Position numbers and translations under genes: made by a program. Positions 7,362-16,067 of a DNA stretch of 64,000 nucleotides are shown here, piece by piece (within the stretch, counting starts at the first letter, position 1; every line of letters starts with the position of its first letter). The notes under the pieces were generated by a model, which saw only the letters and a program-made list of their open reading frames with translations, had not been told where the DNA came from and did not search any database. The DNA comes from Streptomyces sp. SM10 (GTDB lineage Bacteria > Actinomycetota > Actinomycetes > Streptomycetales > Streptomycetaceae): NCBI RefSeq assembly GCF_002910915.1, contig NZ_NEUF01000068.1:124001-188000 (forward strand). Reading direction: 5' to 3'.

Positions 7362-8504
7362 TCAGCGTCGGCGTACGGCTGCGGCGGCCGGAGCTGTCGC
7401 GGCAGGGGGGCCGGGCTGGGCGGCCTTGCCCGGCCGCAGTGTCCACGGGACCGGCTCGGTGTTCGTCAGCCACCCCTCGGCGATCAGCCGGCGGATGACG
7501 TGGATGCGCAGCTCCCGGGACATCTTGCCCCAGCCGAGTGCCTTGCAGAGCTGCTTGACGGACGGACCGTGGCCATGTTCCGCGCGGAAGGCAGCGGCGA
7601 ACTCCGCAGCGACGGGCCCCTGGTCGGGGAACTTGGCCTCCCAGGCGCCGTAGGCCGTGCGTGTCCTCTCCTGGAACTGGGCGGGAACAGCCTTGCGCAT
7701 GAAGGCCTCCGAGACCCTGGCCGTGGACAGCGCACACTCGGGGCACTGCTCGACGGCCTCCACGTGCCGCCGCAACGCCACGCTCGCACGGTCCTTCCAC
7801 TCGTCCCAGCTCGGCATCTCCTCCTCGGGCTCACGCACGGCGGGCGGGGTGTCGGACGGGGGGCGCGTGCCCGACAGATGGCGTACGGCCTGGGCCAGCA
7901 GATACCGCCTGCCGTCCAGCTCCAGCAGGAATCCCCTGGCCAGCAGTTCGGGCAGGGCGGCTCCGCACTCGTCGGGGAGATGGGCGGGCACGGTCCCGTA
8001 CGCGTCCGCCGGACCGTGGGCAGCCAGGAACAGCGCCGCCAGCCGCGCGGCGGTCGAGGTCTTCTTGACCGGCTTGGCGGCCAGGGTCCGGGTCGTCCAG
8101 CCCGAGACACGCGACCGCATCACCTTGCCGAAGGGCAGGCGCGGTTCCGGCCGGTCACCCAGGTCGGGCACGGTGACCTTGACGGGCGTGACGAGGTCCC
8201 CGCCGATCAGGGCGTCCTGGCCGTGCCACCCCAGCGGGGCGAGAGCGGCGACAGCCGCCTCCGTGTCGGCCAGGCGGAGGGACCTCAGATCCTGACCGGT
8301 GAGGTTGCCGACCCCTCCCCGGGCCGCCCGGACGGCGACGACCAAGGCGAGGAGCTGCGCGTCGGCCCCCTTCAGCGGCAACGAACCCAGGTACGCCAGG
8401 AGCGCGCGGGCGGCTTCTCCCTGGCGAGGCGTCAGGAGGAAGGGATTCGGCTTCACCGCCGGTGCGGCCGGGACGGAGGGCATGCTGCCAGCTGAGAGGG
8501 ACAT
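7362..8504 (-). CDS. Conserved hypothetical protein with C-terminal helix-turn-helix-like region
   Basis: This 380-residue cytoplasmic protein has no family I can name. The N-terminus, FLLTPRQGEAARALLAYLGS, is helical. The middle contains a CPEC pair (EAVEQCPECALSTARVSEAF) that could coordinate zinc only with further ligands, which I do not see. The C-terminal GPSVKQLCKALGWGKMSREL followed by RIHVIRRLIAEGWL looks like a helix-turn-helix and wing, suggesting nucleic-acid binding. The final 20 residues are Pro/Ala rich. It may be an uncharacterised DNA-binding protein; that is inference from pattern only. Confidence 0.6.
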   Translation of the reverse strand: MSLSAGSMPSVPAAPAVKPNPFLLTPRQGEAARALLAYLGSLPLKGADAQLLALVVAVRAARGGVGNLTGQDLRSLRLADTEAAVAALAPLGWHGQDALIGGDLVTPVKVTVPDLGDRPEPRLPFGKVMRSRVSGWTTRTLAAKPVKKTSTAARLAALFLAAHGPADAYGTVPAHLPDECGAALPELLARGFLLELDGRRYLLAQAVRHLSGTRPPSDTPPAVREPEEEMPSWDEWKDRASVALRRHVEAVEQCPECALSTARVSEAFMRKAVPAQFQERTRTAYGAWEAKFPDQGPVAAEFAAAFRAEHGHGPSVKQLCKALGWGKMSRELRIHVIRRLIAEGWLTNTEPVPWTLRPGKAAQPGPPAATAPAAAAVRRR

Positions 8505-8750
8505 ACCCTGTACAACGCGCGCGAGGGGCAGAGGTCACCGTTCGTACGGTCATACGATCCCGGCGCAGCACGGACGGGGCCACCCACCGGGCGAGGTGCA
8601 AGCCGATCTCGGCCATGTGGCGGACGAGTTCGAGCCGGCCCCCGGCGGTCGACCTCGCCGCACGGGGCCGTTCCGCTCACCGGCGGCTCGCGCATCACCG
8701 CGGTGTCGCGGCTGGGCGCAGGGCGCCCCTGCCGACGGGCCGGCCCGGGC

Positions 8751-9029
8751 TCAGTCCTTGCGCCCTGTCGCGGCGGCCCTGACCCCGAGGCAGATCATCG
8801 CGAGCCGCCGGCCCCTCCGACCAGGGAGAGCCGCCGAGGTGAGGGCCACGGCCACGACGAGTGCACAGGCGCCCAGTGTGTTCCCCACCACCGTGGTCAG
8901 CGCGGCGCGGCGCCCCTGTGCCAGGGCCCGCCCGATCACGAACAGCACGCTGGGTCCCGGGATCACGATCAACAGGAACGAGATGGCCGCGAAGGCAAGC
9001 ACATGCTCGGAAGAGACCATGACGCCCAT
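8751..9029 (-). pseudogene. LysE-family exporter with internal deletion
   Basis: The first 60 residues are a clean LysE/RhtB start, including LLIVIPGPSVLFVIGRALAQ and RRAALTTVVGNTLGA, the family signature in TM1 and the following loop. The sequence then jumps in frame to ICLGVRAAATGRKD, which resembles the extreme C-terminus of the same family. Intact members have about 205 residues and six membrane spans. This 92-codon frame lacks roughly the central half, so it is very unlikely to be a working exporter. Confidence 0.65.
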
Positions 9030-9214
9030 GGAAGCACGGACCGGGGTGGCCGCTCATCCCGATAAGGGCCGGTCCCACCCGGGCCGGCAACTCCCCTCTC
9101 CCCCGGTCGTCCCACGCCACGGCTCGGAGAACGGACTCCGGCGCACGGCAACGTCCGGGGCGCCGGCAACCACTGTCCTCCGTCAGCCGCCTCGTGAGCG
9201 AACCAGGAGCTCGT

Positions 9215-9490
9215 ATGCGTATCGTCGGCCCGTCCATCGCGGTCGTTCTGGGAGCAGCCGTCACAGCCGTGCCCCACGGAGCGTCGGCCACCACCTCGCC
9301 CACCGTCGTGGCCGTGGACGGTGACGACTCCGCGGCGGGTACCCTCGACGCACCGCTGCGCACCGTCCAAGACGGGCCCGGCTGCGAACGGTCCGGAGGG
9401 GCCCGCCGAGTGACCCGGGACCCGCGCGGCAGCTCCTGGCGGGGCGAGGTCGGCCGTACGGGAACTCCCGCCCCGACGCGCACTGGGTAG
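9215..9490 (+). pseudogene. Secreted parallel beta-helix protein, truncated N-terminal remnant
   Basis: A good ribosome-binding site (AGGAG) precedes a signal peptide (MRIVGPSIAVVLGAAV ending GASA). The mature start, VAVDGDDSAAGTLDAPLRTV, is the usual opening of right-handed parallel beta-helix proteins such as pectate-lyase-like enzymes. Homology stops after the TVQD, and the remaining frame is Arg/Gly-rich and unrelated. The several hundred residues of beta-helix that should follow are absent. Confidence 0.6.
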
Positions 9491-9499
9491 GGTCGCCGC

Positions 9500-9994
9500 A
9501 TGACCGTCCTGGAACGTCTTCGCCCCGATCACGCCCCGGCCCTGCTCGACTTCGAGCGGCAGAACCGCGCGTACTTCGCCGCCTCGATCCCGGACCGGGG
9601 AGACAGCTACTTCACCGGATTCGCTGAGCGTCACGCCGAGTTGCTCGCCGAACAGGCCGCCGGGATGCACCACTTCCACGTCCTGGCGGACGCAGGCGGG
9701 GCCGTGCTGGGGCGGGTCAACCTCGTCGGCGTCGCGGGCGGTTCCGCCGAGCTCGGGTACCGGATGGCCGAGGTGGCCGCCGGACGAGGGCTGGCCACCT
9801 CGGGGGTGCGCCGGGTCTGTGCGCTCGCGTTCGAGGAGTACGGCCTGACCGCGCTCCGCGCCGAGACGACGATGGACAACGCGGCCTCCAGGGCCGTGCT
9901 GGGACGCACCGGATTCGTGGAGGTCGGCGCGATCACCCTGATGGGGAAACCCGGACTGCGCTTCACCCGCGACCTGTCCGAGGCAGGACGCTGA
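9500..9994 (+). CDS. GNAT-family N-acetyltransferase, RimJ/RimL-like
   Basis: This 164-residue protein resembles ribosomal-protein-type acetyltransferases (Acetyltransf_3). The N-terminal FERQNRAYFAASIPDRGDSY block is typical of the subgroup acting on protein N-termini or amino sugars. The acetyl-CoA loop is AELGYRMAEVAAGRGLATSG, and the conserved NAASRAVLGRTGFVEVG closes the fold. It starts ten bases after the beta-helix remnant ends and converges on the PepSY lipoprotein gene across a hairpin. The substrate is unknown. Confidence 0.8.
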   Translation: MTVLERLRPDHAPALLDFERQNRAYFAASIPDRGDSYFTGFAERHAELLAEQAAGMHHFHVLADAGGAVLGRVNLVGVAGGSAELGYRMAEVAAGRGLATSGVRRVCALAFEEYGLTALRAETTMDNAASRAVLGRTGFVEVGAITLMGKPGLRFTRDLSEAGR

Positions 9995-10019
9995 GATCTG
10001 ATGCCCGGCCCGGACATAC

Positions 10020-10054
10020 GTCGGTGGCGTACCGCGCCGCGGTACGCCACCGAC
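10020..10054. terminator. Bidirectional terminator, 15-bp perfect stem
   Basis: GTCGGTGGCGTACCG pairs perfectly with its complement across a five-base loop. It lies 25 bases after the acetyltransferase stop and 20 bases after the stop of the convergent lipoprotein gene, so it can serve both. Confidence 0.8.
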
Positions 10055-10073
10055 AGGTCCCCTCGTGCGGTGA

Positions 10074-10889
10074 TCAGTCGTCGTGGACCTGCTCGTCCGT
10101 GATCGTGCCCTTGACGGCGTCCACGTCGAAGGTGGTCAGCTTCCAGTCCTTCGAGACCACGTCGACCTGCCAGACCAGGACCTTGCTGTCGTTCTCGTCG
10201 AGGCCGATCGAGGTGACCCAGCCCTGCTTCTCGTCCGTGGCGACCTCGGCCGCCTGCTGGGGCGTCTGCGTCGCCTTGGAGAGCTGGTCCGCCAGCTCCT
10301 CCTTGTCCGCGTCGCTCTGATCGGCGTCCGGGGCGGAATCGATGACCTCACCGGAGACCGCGTCGATGGTGACGTTGTGCGCCGTGCCGTCCTCCTCCGC
10401 GACCTCCGCGACCCACTTCGGGGCGGCGGCGCTGCCGCTCGGGCTCGGACTGCCCGACGGACTCGGACTGCCGGACGGGCTGGCGCTGCCCGACGGGCTC
10501 GGGCTGCCGCTCGCGTCGTCCTCGTCGTCGATTCCCTCGAGGTCAAGGTCGGTCAGCTTGCCACCGGACACCTCGCCGACGGCCGTCGTGGCGGCCTGGT
10601 CGAAGGTGATCTTGACGGTCGAGAGCAGATCCTTGCGCTCGGTCTGGTCCTCGCTCAGCTGCGCCGATTCCGAGGGACTGCCCGAAACGCTCTCGGACGG
10701 GCTGGTCGTCTGCTTCGGAAGGACCTTCGCGGCCTCGGAGGTCTCCGCAGCGGTCTTGTCGCCGCTGTCCTGACCACAACCGGTCACAAGGGTGGCTGCA
10801 AGAGCGGCGGCGCACAGGGCGCCGCCGGCGACGCGGAGCCGACGGGTACGCGGGGAGACGGTCTTGTTTCGACGGGGCTCAAATCTCAT
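10074..10889 (-). CDS. PepSY-domain lipoprotein
   Basis: This 271-residue exported lipoprotein has a basic, Arg-rich N-terminus, a hydrophobic core (AGGALCAAALAATLVTGCG) and a lipobox LVTGC, so it is probably anchored to the outer face of the membrane. Two PepSY-like modules follow: one around ITFDQAATTAVGEVSGGKLT interrupted by a low-complexity insert, and one near the C-terminus (SKATQTPQQAAEVATDEKQG to TFDVDAVKGTITDEQ). The insert is a run of SGSPSPSGS-type repeats. PepSY domains are proposed to inhibit or chaperone secreted peptidases; none is adjacent. I chose the ATG after AGGGA over an upstream GTG. Confidence 0.8.
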   Translation of the reverse strand: MRFEPRRNKTVSPRTRRLRVAGGALCAAALAATLVTGCGQDSGDKTAAETSEAAKVLPKQTTSPSESVSGSPSESAQLSEDQTERKDLLSTVKITFDQAATTAVGEVSGGKLTDLDLEGIDDEDDASGSPSPSGSASPSGSPSPSGSPSPSGSAAAPKWVAEVAEEDGTAHNVTIDAVSGEVIDSAPDADQSDADKEELADQLSKATQTPQQAAEVATDEKQGWVTSIGLDENDSKVLVWQVDVVSKDWKLTTFDVDAVKGTITDEQVHDD

Positions 10890-10984
10890 GCTGGCATCCC
10901 TAGCCGCCTCCACGAACAGTCATGTTGTCCGACCGGGGGGTGTCACCCGATCGACGGCGCCGTCGACCCATTCGGCGTGTCGTG

Positions 10985-11012
10985 CCTTCCGGACGCGGAC
11001 GCGTCCGGAAGG
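10985..11012. terminator. Hairpin, 12-bp perfect stem
   Basis: CCTTCCGGACGC and its exact complement flank a GGAC loop. Together with the adjacent hairpin it forms a tandem structure downstream of the DUF5133 gene and upstream of the lipoprotein gene. Confidence 0.6.
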
Positions 11013-11015
11013 GCG

Positions 11016-11047
11016 AAGGGCGCCGGCTCGACGGAGCCGGCGCCCTT
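11016..11047 (-). terminator. Terminator, 14-bp perfect stem, after the DUF5133 gene
   Basis: AAGGGCGCCGGCTC pairs exactly with its complement over a four-base loop. It lies about 20 bases past the DUF5133 stop codon on that strand, which is where an intrinsic terminator is expected. Confidence 0.75.
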
Positions 11048-11065
11048 CCCTGGGAGTCTGCGGTG

Positions 11066-11320
11066 TCAGGCGGTCAGCTGGACCTCGGCCGGCCCTGCCG
11101 CCGCTCCGAGCGATCCCGCGGACGGGACGGCGCTCAACTGCGCCGCTGCCGCCGCCAGGGCATCGGGCACGGTCCTCGTCCCGGTGGTGACGCAGAGCGT
11201 GTAGGAGACGTCGTCGAGTCGACGGCCGCTCTCGGAAGTACCCAGCCGCGCATGGGTGCTTCGCAGTGTCTCGTAGCGCTTGACGAGATTCCGCAGCGTT
11301 GCGGGATTGGCCATCAGCAC
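11066..11320 (-). CDS. DUF5133-domain protein
   Basis: This 84-residue streptomycete-specific protein begins MLMANPATLRNLVKRYETLR and contains RLDDVSYTLCVTTGTRTVPD, the two conserved blocks of DUF5133. Function is unknown. The GTG start is preferred because AGAGGAA lies a few bases upstream and the family usually starts M-L-M-A-N-P. It is divergent from a DUF6296 gene, another actinomycete orphan family, with about 270 bases between them. It has its own hairpin terminator. Confidence 0.8.
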   Translation of the reverse strand: MLMANPATLRNLVKRYETLRSTHARLGTSESGRRLDDVSYTLCVTTGTRTVPDALAAAAAQLSAVPSAGSLGAAAGPAEVQLTA

Positions 11321-11594
11321 GGCAGTTCCTCTCCACAGGGCGGCCGGGAGCCCGTGGGCCCCGCACCGACGAAGTCCGATCGCGCCGGCGGATCCGCCTG
11401 GCGTCACGGGTGGCCGTGCGAAGCTGTCAGCACGCGTCCGATCCCTTGCAGATGATGGTCGCTCCGCCTCGCCCATTCCGCATCCGCAGTCACGGAAGGT
11501 CACACGGTCGTACTCCCGGCGCGCCGCGCGCTCCGGTGGGAAACAATGGAGGGGACGGGCGAGCGGCTTCCGCCGCCCGGTCGGGAGGTCGGTC

Positions 11595-11849
11595 ATGGAA
11601 TACCCGGAGAGTTACGAACTCATCTTCCAGGCGGGCGGCGCGGAGGACGACGTGGTCGTCGTCCGTCTCACGGCCCGCTCCGGGGCGGGCGGTTATCCGG
11701 TGTACGAGGACGAGACCGGAATCGTGCGCGCCGAGATCAGCGAGCGCGGCGAAGTGCGCATGCAGGCGAGCGGCGGCCACCAGGTGCTGGGGGCGCCCCT
11801 GCTGGCCAGGCCGCTGAGTCCCGGGGCCGCGTCCCACGGCGCCGGCTGA
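11595..11849 (+). CDS. DUF6296-family small protein
   Basis: This 84-residue protein starts MEYPESYELIFQAGG and carries GAGGYPVYEDETGIVRAEIS, the hallmark of DUF6296, a streptomycete family of unknown function. It is predicted to be a small beta-rich cytoplasmic protein with no signal or membrane segment. GGGAGG seven bases upstream of the ATG marks the start. The last 15 residues are Pro/Gly/Ala rich and probably disordered. Confidence 0.75.
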   Translation: MEYPESYELIFQAGGAEDDVVVVRLTARSGAGGYPVYEDETGIVRAEISERGEVRMQASGGHQVLGAPLLARPLSPGAASHGAG

Positions 11850-11984
11850 GGGTCCCGCCGCTCCATCGCCACACCGCTGCCCATTCACACCCACTCACTG
11901 CCCGAATGTGTTTACTTTCCTGAAGTGTGTCCGTAGTCTGCCGGTGAATCCACAGACTCGGGCATGAAACGGATACGTAACCAC

Positions 11985-12746
11985 ATGTACGCACCGGAGC
12001 GGCAGCAAGAGATCCTCCGCATCGCCGGCGAGAGCGGCCGCGTCGACGTGCTGTCCCTGGCCGAGCAGTTCCAGGTGACCGCGGAGACGGTCCGTCGGGA
12101 CCTGAAGGCTCTCGACCGGGCAGGCCTCCTCCGCCGGGTGCACGGTGGCGCCATCCCGGCCGGGCGGCTCGGTTTCGAGCCCGACCTGGCCGAGCGCGAC
12201 ACCGTGGCCGCCGACGAGAAGGACCGCATCGCAGCCGCTGCCCTGGGTGAACTCCCCGTCGACGGCAACATCATCATCGATGCGGGGACGACGACCGTCC
12301 GGCTGGCGACCGCTGTCCCGATCGACTCGCGCCTCACGGTGGTCACCCACGCCCTGCCGGTTGCCGCACGCCTCTCCGACCATCCCGGGATCGCGCTGCA
12401 TCTGGTCGGTGGCAGGGTCCGGCACCGCACCCGCGCGGCCGTCGACGCCTGGGCGCTGAGCGCGTACGCCGAGATCAACGCGGATGTCGTCTTCCTCGCC
12501 ACGAACGGCTTCTCGCCGGAAGGCGGCCTGACCACCCCGGATCTGGCCGAGGCCGCCGTGAAGCGCGCCGTCATCGCGGCGGCCCGCCGAGTGGTGCTCC
12601 TCGCCGACTCGGGCAAGTGCGGGCAGGAGCACTTCGCACGTTTCGGCGACCTCTCCCACGTCGACCTGCTGATCACCGATACGGGGCTGAGCCCCGAGGA
12701 CGCCCGGGCCATCGAGAGCCGGGGCACGGAAGTGGTACGCGCATGA
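11985..12746 (+). CDS. fruR: DeoR-family repressor of the fructose operon
   Basis: This 253-residue regulator has an N-terminal DeoR helix-turn-helix (RVDVLSLAEQFQVTAETVRR with DLKALDRAGLLRRVHGGAIP) and a C-terminal sugar-phosphate sensor domain. The sensor shows the motifs DAGTTTVRLA, LVGGRVRHRTRAAVD and LLADSGKCG. DeoR sensors of this type bind phosphorylated sugars, here presumably fructose 1-phosphate. The stop overlaps the fruK start as ATGA, so it is translated with the operon it should control. I start at MYAPERQQ, where family similarity begins. The upstream region around GTGTTTACTTTCC is a candidate operator. Confidence 0.88.
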   Translation: MYAPERQQEILRIAGESGRVDVLSLAEQFQVTAETVRRDLKALDRAGLLRRVHGGAIPAGRLGFEPDLAERDTVAADEKDRIAAAALGELPVDGNIIIDAGTTTVRLATAVPIDSRLTVVTHALPVAARLSDHPGIALHLVGGRVRHRTRAAVDAWALSAYAEINADVVFLATNGFSPEGGLTTPDLAEAAVKRAVIAAARRVVLLADSGKCGQEHFARFGDLSHVDLLITDTGLSPEDARAIESRGTEVVRA

Positions 12747-13690
12747 TCCTGACCGTCACCCCCAACCCGAGCCTGGACCGCACGTACGAACTGCCGGGGC
12801 TCAACCGCGGCGCCGTCCTGCGGGCCGCCGGGGACCGTGTCGACCCCGGCGGCAAGGGCGTGAACGTCTCCCGGGCGATCGCCGCCGCCGGGCATCGCAC
12901 GGTGGCCGTCGCGCCGTTGGGCGGGCCCGAGGGCGACCTGCTGGCCCGGCTGCTCGCAGAGCACGGCATCGAGGCCGCGGGGGTGCCGATCGCCGGCAGC
13001 ACCCGTGTCAACATCACCCTGGTCGAACCGGACGGCACGCTCACCAAGGTCAACGCCGCGGGTCCCGAGATCGCCCGTGCCGAGGCCGAGCGTCTGCTGG
13101 AGACCGTCCGGGCGCGATCGGCGGGCGCCGACTGGATCGCCTGCTGCGGCAGCCTGCCGCGGGGACTGCCGCCGCAGTGGTACGCCGAACTGGTCGCCCT
13201 CAGTCACGGTGCCGGTGTCCGGATCGCCCTCGACACCTCGGGCGCCGCACTGATCGCCGCGCTGCCCGAGCGGCCTGACGTGATCAAGCCGAACGCCCAG
13301 GAGCTGGCCGAGGCCGTGGGCCGTCCCCTGGCGACGGTCGGTGACGCGCTCAAGGCCGCGCAGGAGCTGTGCGGGCTCGGGGCACGCTCCGTGCTCGCCA
13401 GCCTGGGGGCCGTCGGCCAGCTGCTGGTGGAGCCGTCCGGCGCGTACTTCGCCGCTGCACGGGCGGACGCGGTCCGCAGCGATGTCGGTGCCGGAGACGC
13501 GTCCCTCGCGGGCTTCCTGTCCTCCGGCGGACAGGGCCACACCGCTCTCCGGGCAGCGGTGGCGCACGGCGCGGCCGCCGTACAACTGCCCGGAAGCGTC
13601 ATGCCGACGCCCGCCGACCTCGATCCGTCCGCGGTGGTGAGTACCGCCGACGTCCCCCTGGACCTGGCCCTCACGCGGCAGGCCCCATGA
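12743..13690 (+). CDS. fruK: 1-phosphofructokinase
   Basis: This 315-residue PfkB-family kinase phosphorylates fructose 1-phosphate, the product of PTS import, to fructose 1,6-bisphosphate using ATP. The family signatures are present: VTPNPSLDRTYELPGLNRG at the N-terminus, DPGGKGVNVSRAIAAAG in the sugar-binding region, and SDVGAGDASLAGFL holding the catalytic Asp and anion hole. It overlaps fruR by four bases and is followed 81 bases later by the fructose permease, so the three form one operon. Length is normal. Confidence 0.92.
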   Translation: MILTVTPNPSLDRTYELPGLNRGAVLRAAGDRVDPGGKGVNVSRAIAAAGHRTVAVAPLGGPEGDLLARLLAEHGIEAAGVPIAGSTRVNITLVEPDGTLTKVNAAGPEIARAEAERLLETVRARSAGADWIACCGSLPRGLPPQWYAELVALSHGAGVRIALDTSGAALIAALPERPDVIKPNAQELAEAVGRPLATVGDALKAAQELCGLGARSVLASLGAVGQLLVEPSGAYFAAARADAVRSDVGAGDASLAGFLSSGGQGHTALRAAVAHGAAAVQLPGSVMPTPADLDPSAVVSTADVPLDLALTRQAP

Positions 13691-13771
13691 CCGCCGCACG
13701 CCTGTCCAGCCGTTCCACTCCCCCGTCCCCCGCGCCGTCCCCCGGACGGTCCACGAGCAAGGAGCCCCGCG

Positions 13772-15742
13772 ATGAGTGAGCTCATCACCGCGGACCTGGT
13801 CGACCTCGATCTGTCCGCCCAGTCGAAGAGCGAAGCCGCCCGTTCACTGGCCGGACGGATGGTCGCGGCCGGCCGTGTCACCGATCTCGACGGCTTCCTT
13901 GCGGATGTGGCGGCCCGCGAGGCCCGGATGCCGACCGGTCTGGACGGAGGCATCGGTATCCCGCACTGCCGGAGCGAACACGTCGCCACGCCGACGCTGG
14001 CTTTCGGCCGCAGCGCGCCGGGCATCGACTTCGGCGCCGCCGACGGGCCCGCGGACCTCGTCTTCCTGATAGCAGCGCCGGCCGGCGCGGACGACGACCA
14101 CCTCACCATCCTGTCGAGCCTGGCACGACGTCTGATGGACCCCGAATTCACGGATGCACTGCGGGCGGAGTGCGATCCGGCCGCAGCCGCGGCACTGATC
14201 CGCGGTGAAGAGGCACCCGCGCCCGCCGCGGACGAGCCGGCCCGGGAGGCGGGGACGGTCGAACCCTTCCGCATCGTCGCCGTCACCTCCTGTCCGACCG
14301 GTATCGCGCACACCTACATGGCCGCCGAGTCCCTGGAGACGGCCGCACGTGCCGAGGGAGTCGTGCTGCACGTCGAGACACAGGGCTCGGCAGGGTTCCA
14401 GCGGCTGGATCCGGCGGTCGTCGCCGCCGCGGACGCCGTCATCTGGGCGCATGACGTCGAGGTACGGGAGAAGGCGCGGTTCGACGGAAAGCCGGTCGTC
14501 GACACCGGGGTGAAGGCGGGGATCAGCCGGCCGGCCGAGCTCATCTCCGAGGCCCGGCGCAAGGCCGGGCGAGGTGAGGCCGCCAGGCTCTCCGGCGCGG
14601 GCGAGGAACCGGGACCCGGGACGGGCGGTGCGGCGGGAGCGTCCGGGCACTTCGGTGTGCGGCTGCGCACCTATCTGATGTCCGGCGTCAGCTACATGGT
14701 GCCGTTCGTCGCGGCCGGAGGGCTGCTCATCGCCCTCTCGTTCGCCATCGGGGGCTACGAGATCGCGAGCGCGAAGTCGGTGGCCGACCACTTCGACTGG
14801 GGCGAGGCGGCCGGCTGGGCCGCCCTGCTGAACCAGATCGGCACGGCCGCCTTCGGCTTCCTCGTACCGGTGCTCGCGGGATACATCGCCTACGGGATGG
14901 CGGACCGGCCCGCGCTCGTCCCCGGGTTCGTCGGCGGCGCCATCGCGCTCACCATCGACGCGGGATTCCTCGGCGGGCTGGTCGCGGGACTGCTGGCCGG
15001 TGCGGCGGTGACGGCGATCCAGCGGGTGAAGGTGCATCCCACGCTGCGCGGCATCATGCCGGTGCTGGTGATCCCCCTGCTCGCGTCGATCGCGGTCGGC
15101 TTCCTGATGTTCATCGTGGTCGGCAAGCCGATCGCCTCGCTCCAGAACGCGCTCACCGACTGGCTGAACGGGCTGTCGGGCTCCAACGCGGTCATCCTCG
15201 GCGTCGTCCTCGGCCTGATGATGTGCTTCGACATGGGTGGCCCCCTGAACAAGGTGGCGTACGCCTTCGCGGTCGGCGGCCTGGCCGATCCGACGCCCGG
15301 CAGCCTCAAGGTCATGGCCGCGGTGATGGCGGCGGGCATGGTGCCGCCGCTGGCGATGGCCCTCGCCACGACGGTCCGCCGGGGCCTGTTCACCCGGACC
15401 GAGCGGGAGAACGGCCGGGCCGCGTGGGTGCTGGGCGCCTCGTTCATCACCGAGGGGGCGATCCCGTTCGCCGCGGCGGATCCGCTGCGGGTGATCCCGT
15501 CGGCCATGGCCGGCGGCGCGGTCACGGGCGCCCTTTCCATGGCCTTCGGCTGCACGCTCCGCGCTCCGCACGGGGGCGTGTTCGTCGTCCCCCTCATCGG
15601 CGAGCCGTTCCTCTACCTGCTGGCGATCGCCGCCGGCACCGCGGTCTCCACCGCGCTGGTCGTCGTCCTCAAGGGCGCGCGGCGCACCCCGGAGTCCGCC
15701 GCCCCGGCCGGTGAAGGTTCAGGCGTCGCCGTGGCCGCCTGA
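13772..15742 (+). CDS. fruA: PTS fructose permease, fused EIIABC
   Basis: This 656-residue fusion imports fructose with phosphorylation at C1. EIIA occupies residues 1-150 and its phosphorylated His is H65 in GGIGIPHCRSEH. EIIB follows an Ala/Pro-rich linker and has its phosphocysteine at C174 in VAVTSCPTGIAHTYMAAESL. EIIC spans about residues 290-640 with multiple membrane segments, including VSYMVPFVAAGGLLIALSF and the conserved GAIPFAA loop. AAGGAG precedes the ATG. HPr is encoded just downstream, but Enzyme I is not in the window and must be supplied elsewhere. Confidence 0.93.
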   Translation: MSELITADLVDLDLSAQSKSEAARSLAGRMVAAGRVTDLDGFLADVAAREARMPTGLDGGIGIPHCRSEHVATPTLAFGRSAPGIDFGAADGPADLVFLIAAPAGADDDHLTILSSLARRLMDPEFTDALRAECDPAAAAALIRGEEAPAPAADEPAREAGTVEPFRIVAVTSCPTGIAHTYMAAESLETAARAEGVVLHVETQGSAGFQRLDPAVVAAADAVIWAHDVEVREKARFDGKPVVDTGVKAGISRPAELISEARRKAGRGEAARLSGAGEEPGPGTGGAAGASGHFGVRLRTYLMSGVSYMVPFVAAGGLLIALSFAIGGYEIASAKSVADHFDWGEAAGWAALLNQIGTAAFGFLVPVLAGYIAYGMADRPALVPGFVGGAIALTIDAGFLGGLVAGLLAGAAVTAIQRVKVHPTLRGIMPVLVIPLLASIAVGFLMFIVVGKPIASLQNALTDWLNGLSGSNAVILGVVLGLMMCFDMGGPLNKVAYAFAVGGLADPTPGSLKVMAAVMAAGMVPPLAMALATTVRRGLFTRTERENGRAAWVLGASFITEGAIPFAAADPLRVIPSAMAGGAVTGALSMAFGCTLRAPHGGVFVVPLIGEPFLYLLAIAAGTAVSTALVVVLKGARRTPESAAPAGEGSGVAVAA

Positions 15743-15792
15743 CCCCGTCCACCCACCACCGAACCCTCTCCACCTCGTCCAGGAGTGAACCC

Positions 15793-16065
15793 GTGTACCA
15801 GCGCACCGTCTCCGTCGGCTCCCGCAGCGGCCTGCACGCCCGTCCCGCCTCGCTCTTCGTCCAGGCGGCCGCGCGTCAGCCGGTCCCCGTCACCGTCGCG
15901 CGCGAGGGAAGCAGCCCGGTCGACGCCAGGAGCATGCTCTCGGTGCTCGCTCTGGCGGCTCAGCACGGCGAACGGCTGGTGCTGTCGGCCGTCGGCGAGA
16001 ACGCGCCCGACGCAGTCGACGAGCTGGCTACGCTCCTCTCCCAGGACCTCGACGCGAAGGAGTGA
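15793..16065 (+). CDS. HPr-family phosphocarrier protein
   Basis: This 90-residue protein passes phosphate from Enzyme I to EIIA domains. The active-site histidine is H15 in RSGLHARPAS. The regulatory-serine region reads DARSMLSVLALAA, so a serine is present where HPr kinase acts in firmicutes. It starts with GTG after AGGAG, 50 bases behind fruA, and its TGA overlaps the ribosome-binding region of the next gene. Placing HPr in the fructose operon implies induction with the permease. Whether a second, general HPr exists elsewhere cannot be judged here. Confidence 0.9.
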   Translation: MYQRTVSVGSRSGLHARPASLFVQAAARQPVPVTVAREGSSPVDARSMLSVLALAAQHGERLVLSAVGENAPDAVDELATLLSQDLDAKE

Positions 16066-16067
16066 GC

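Noticed and set aside
11912..13699. Long minus-strand frames opposite fruR and fruK
   Set aside because: The plus strand encodes complete, motif-bearing FruR and FruK; the opposite frames show no protein family.
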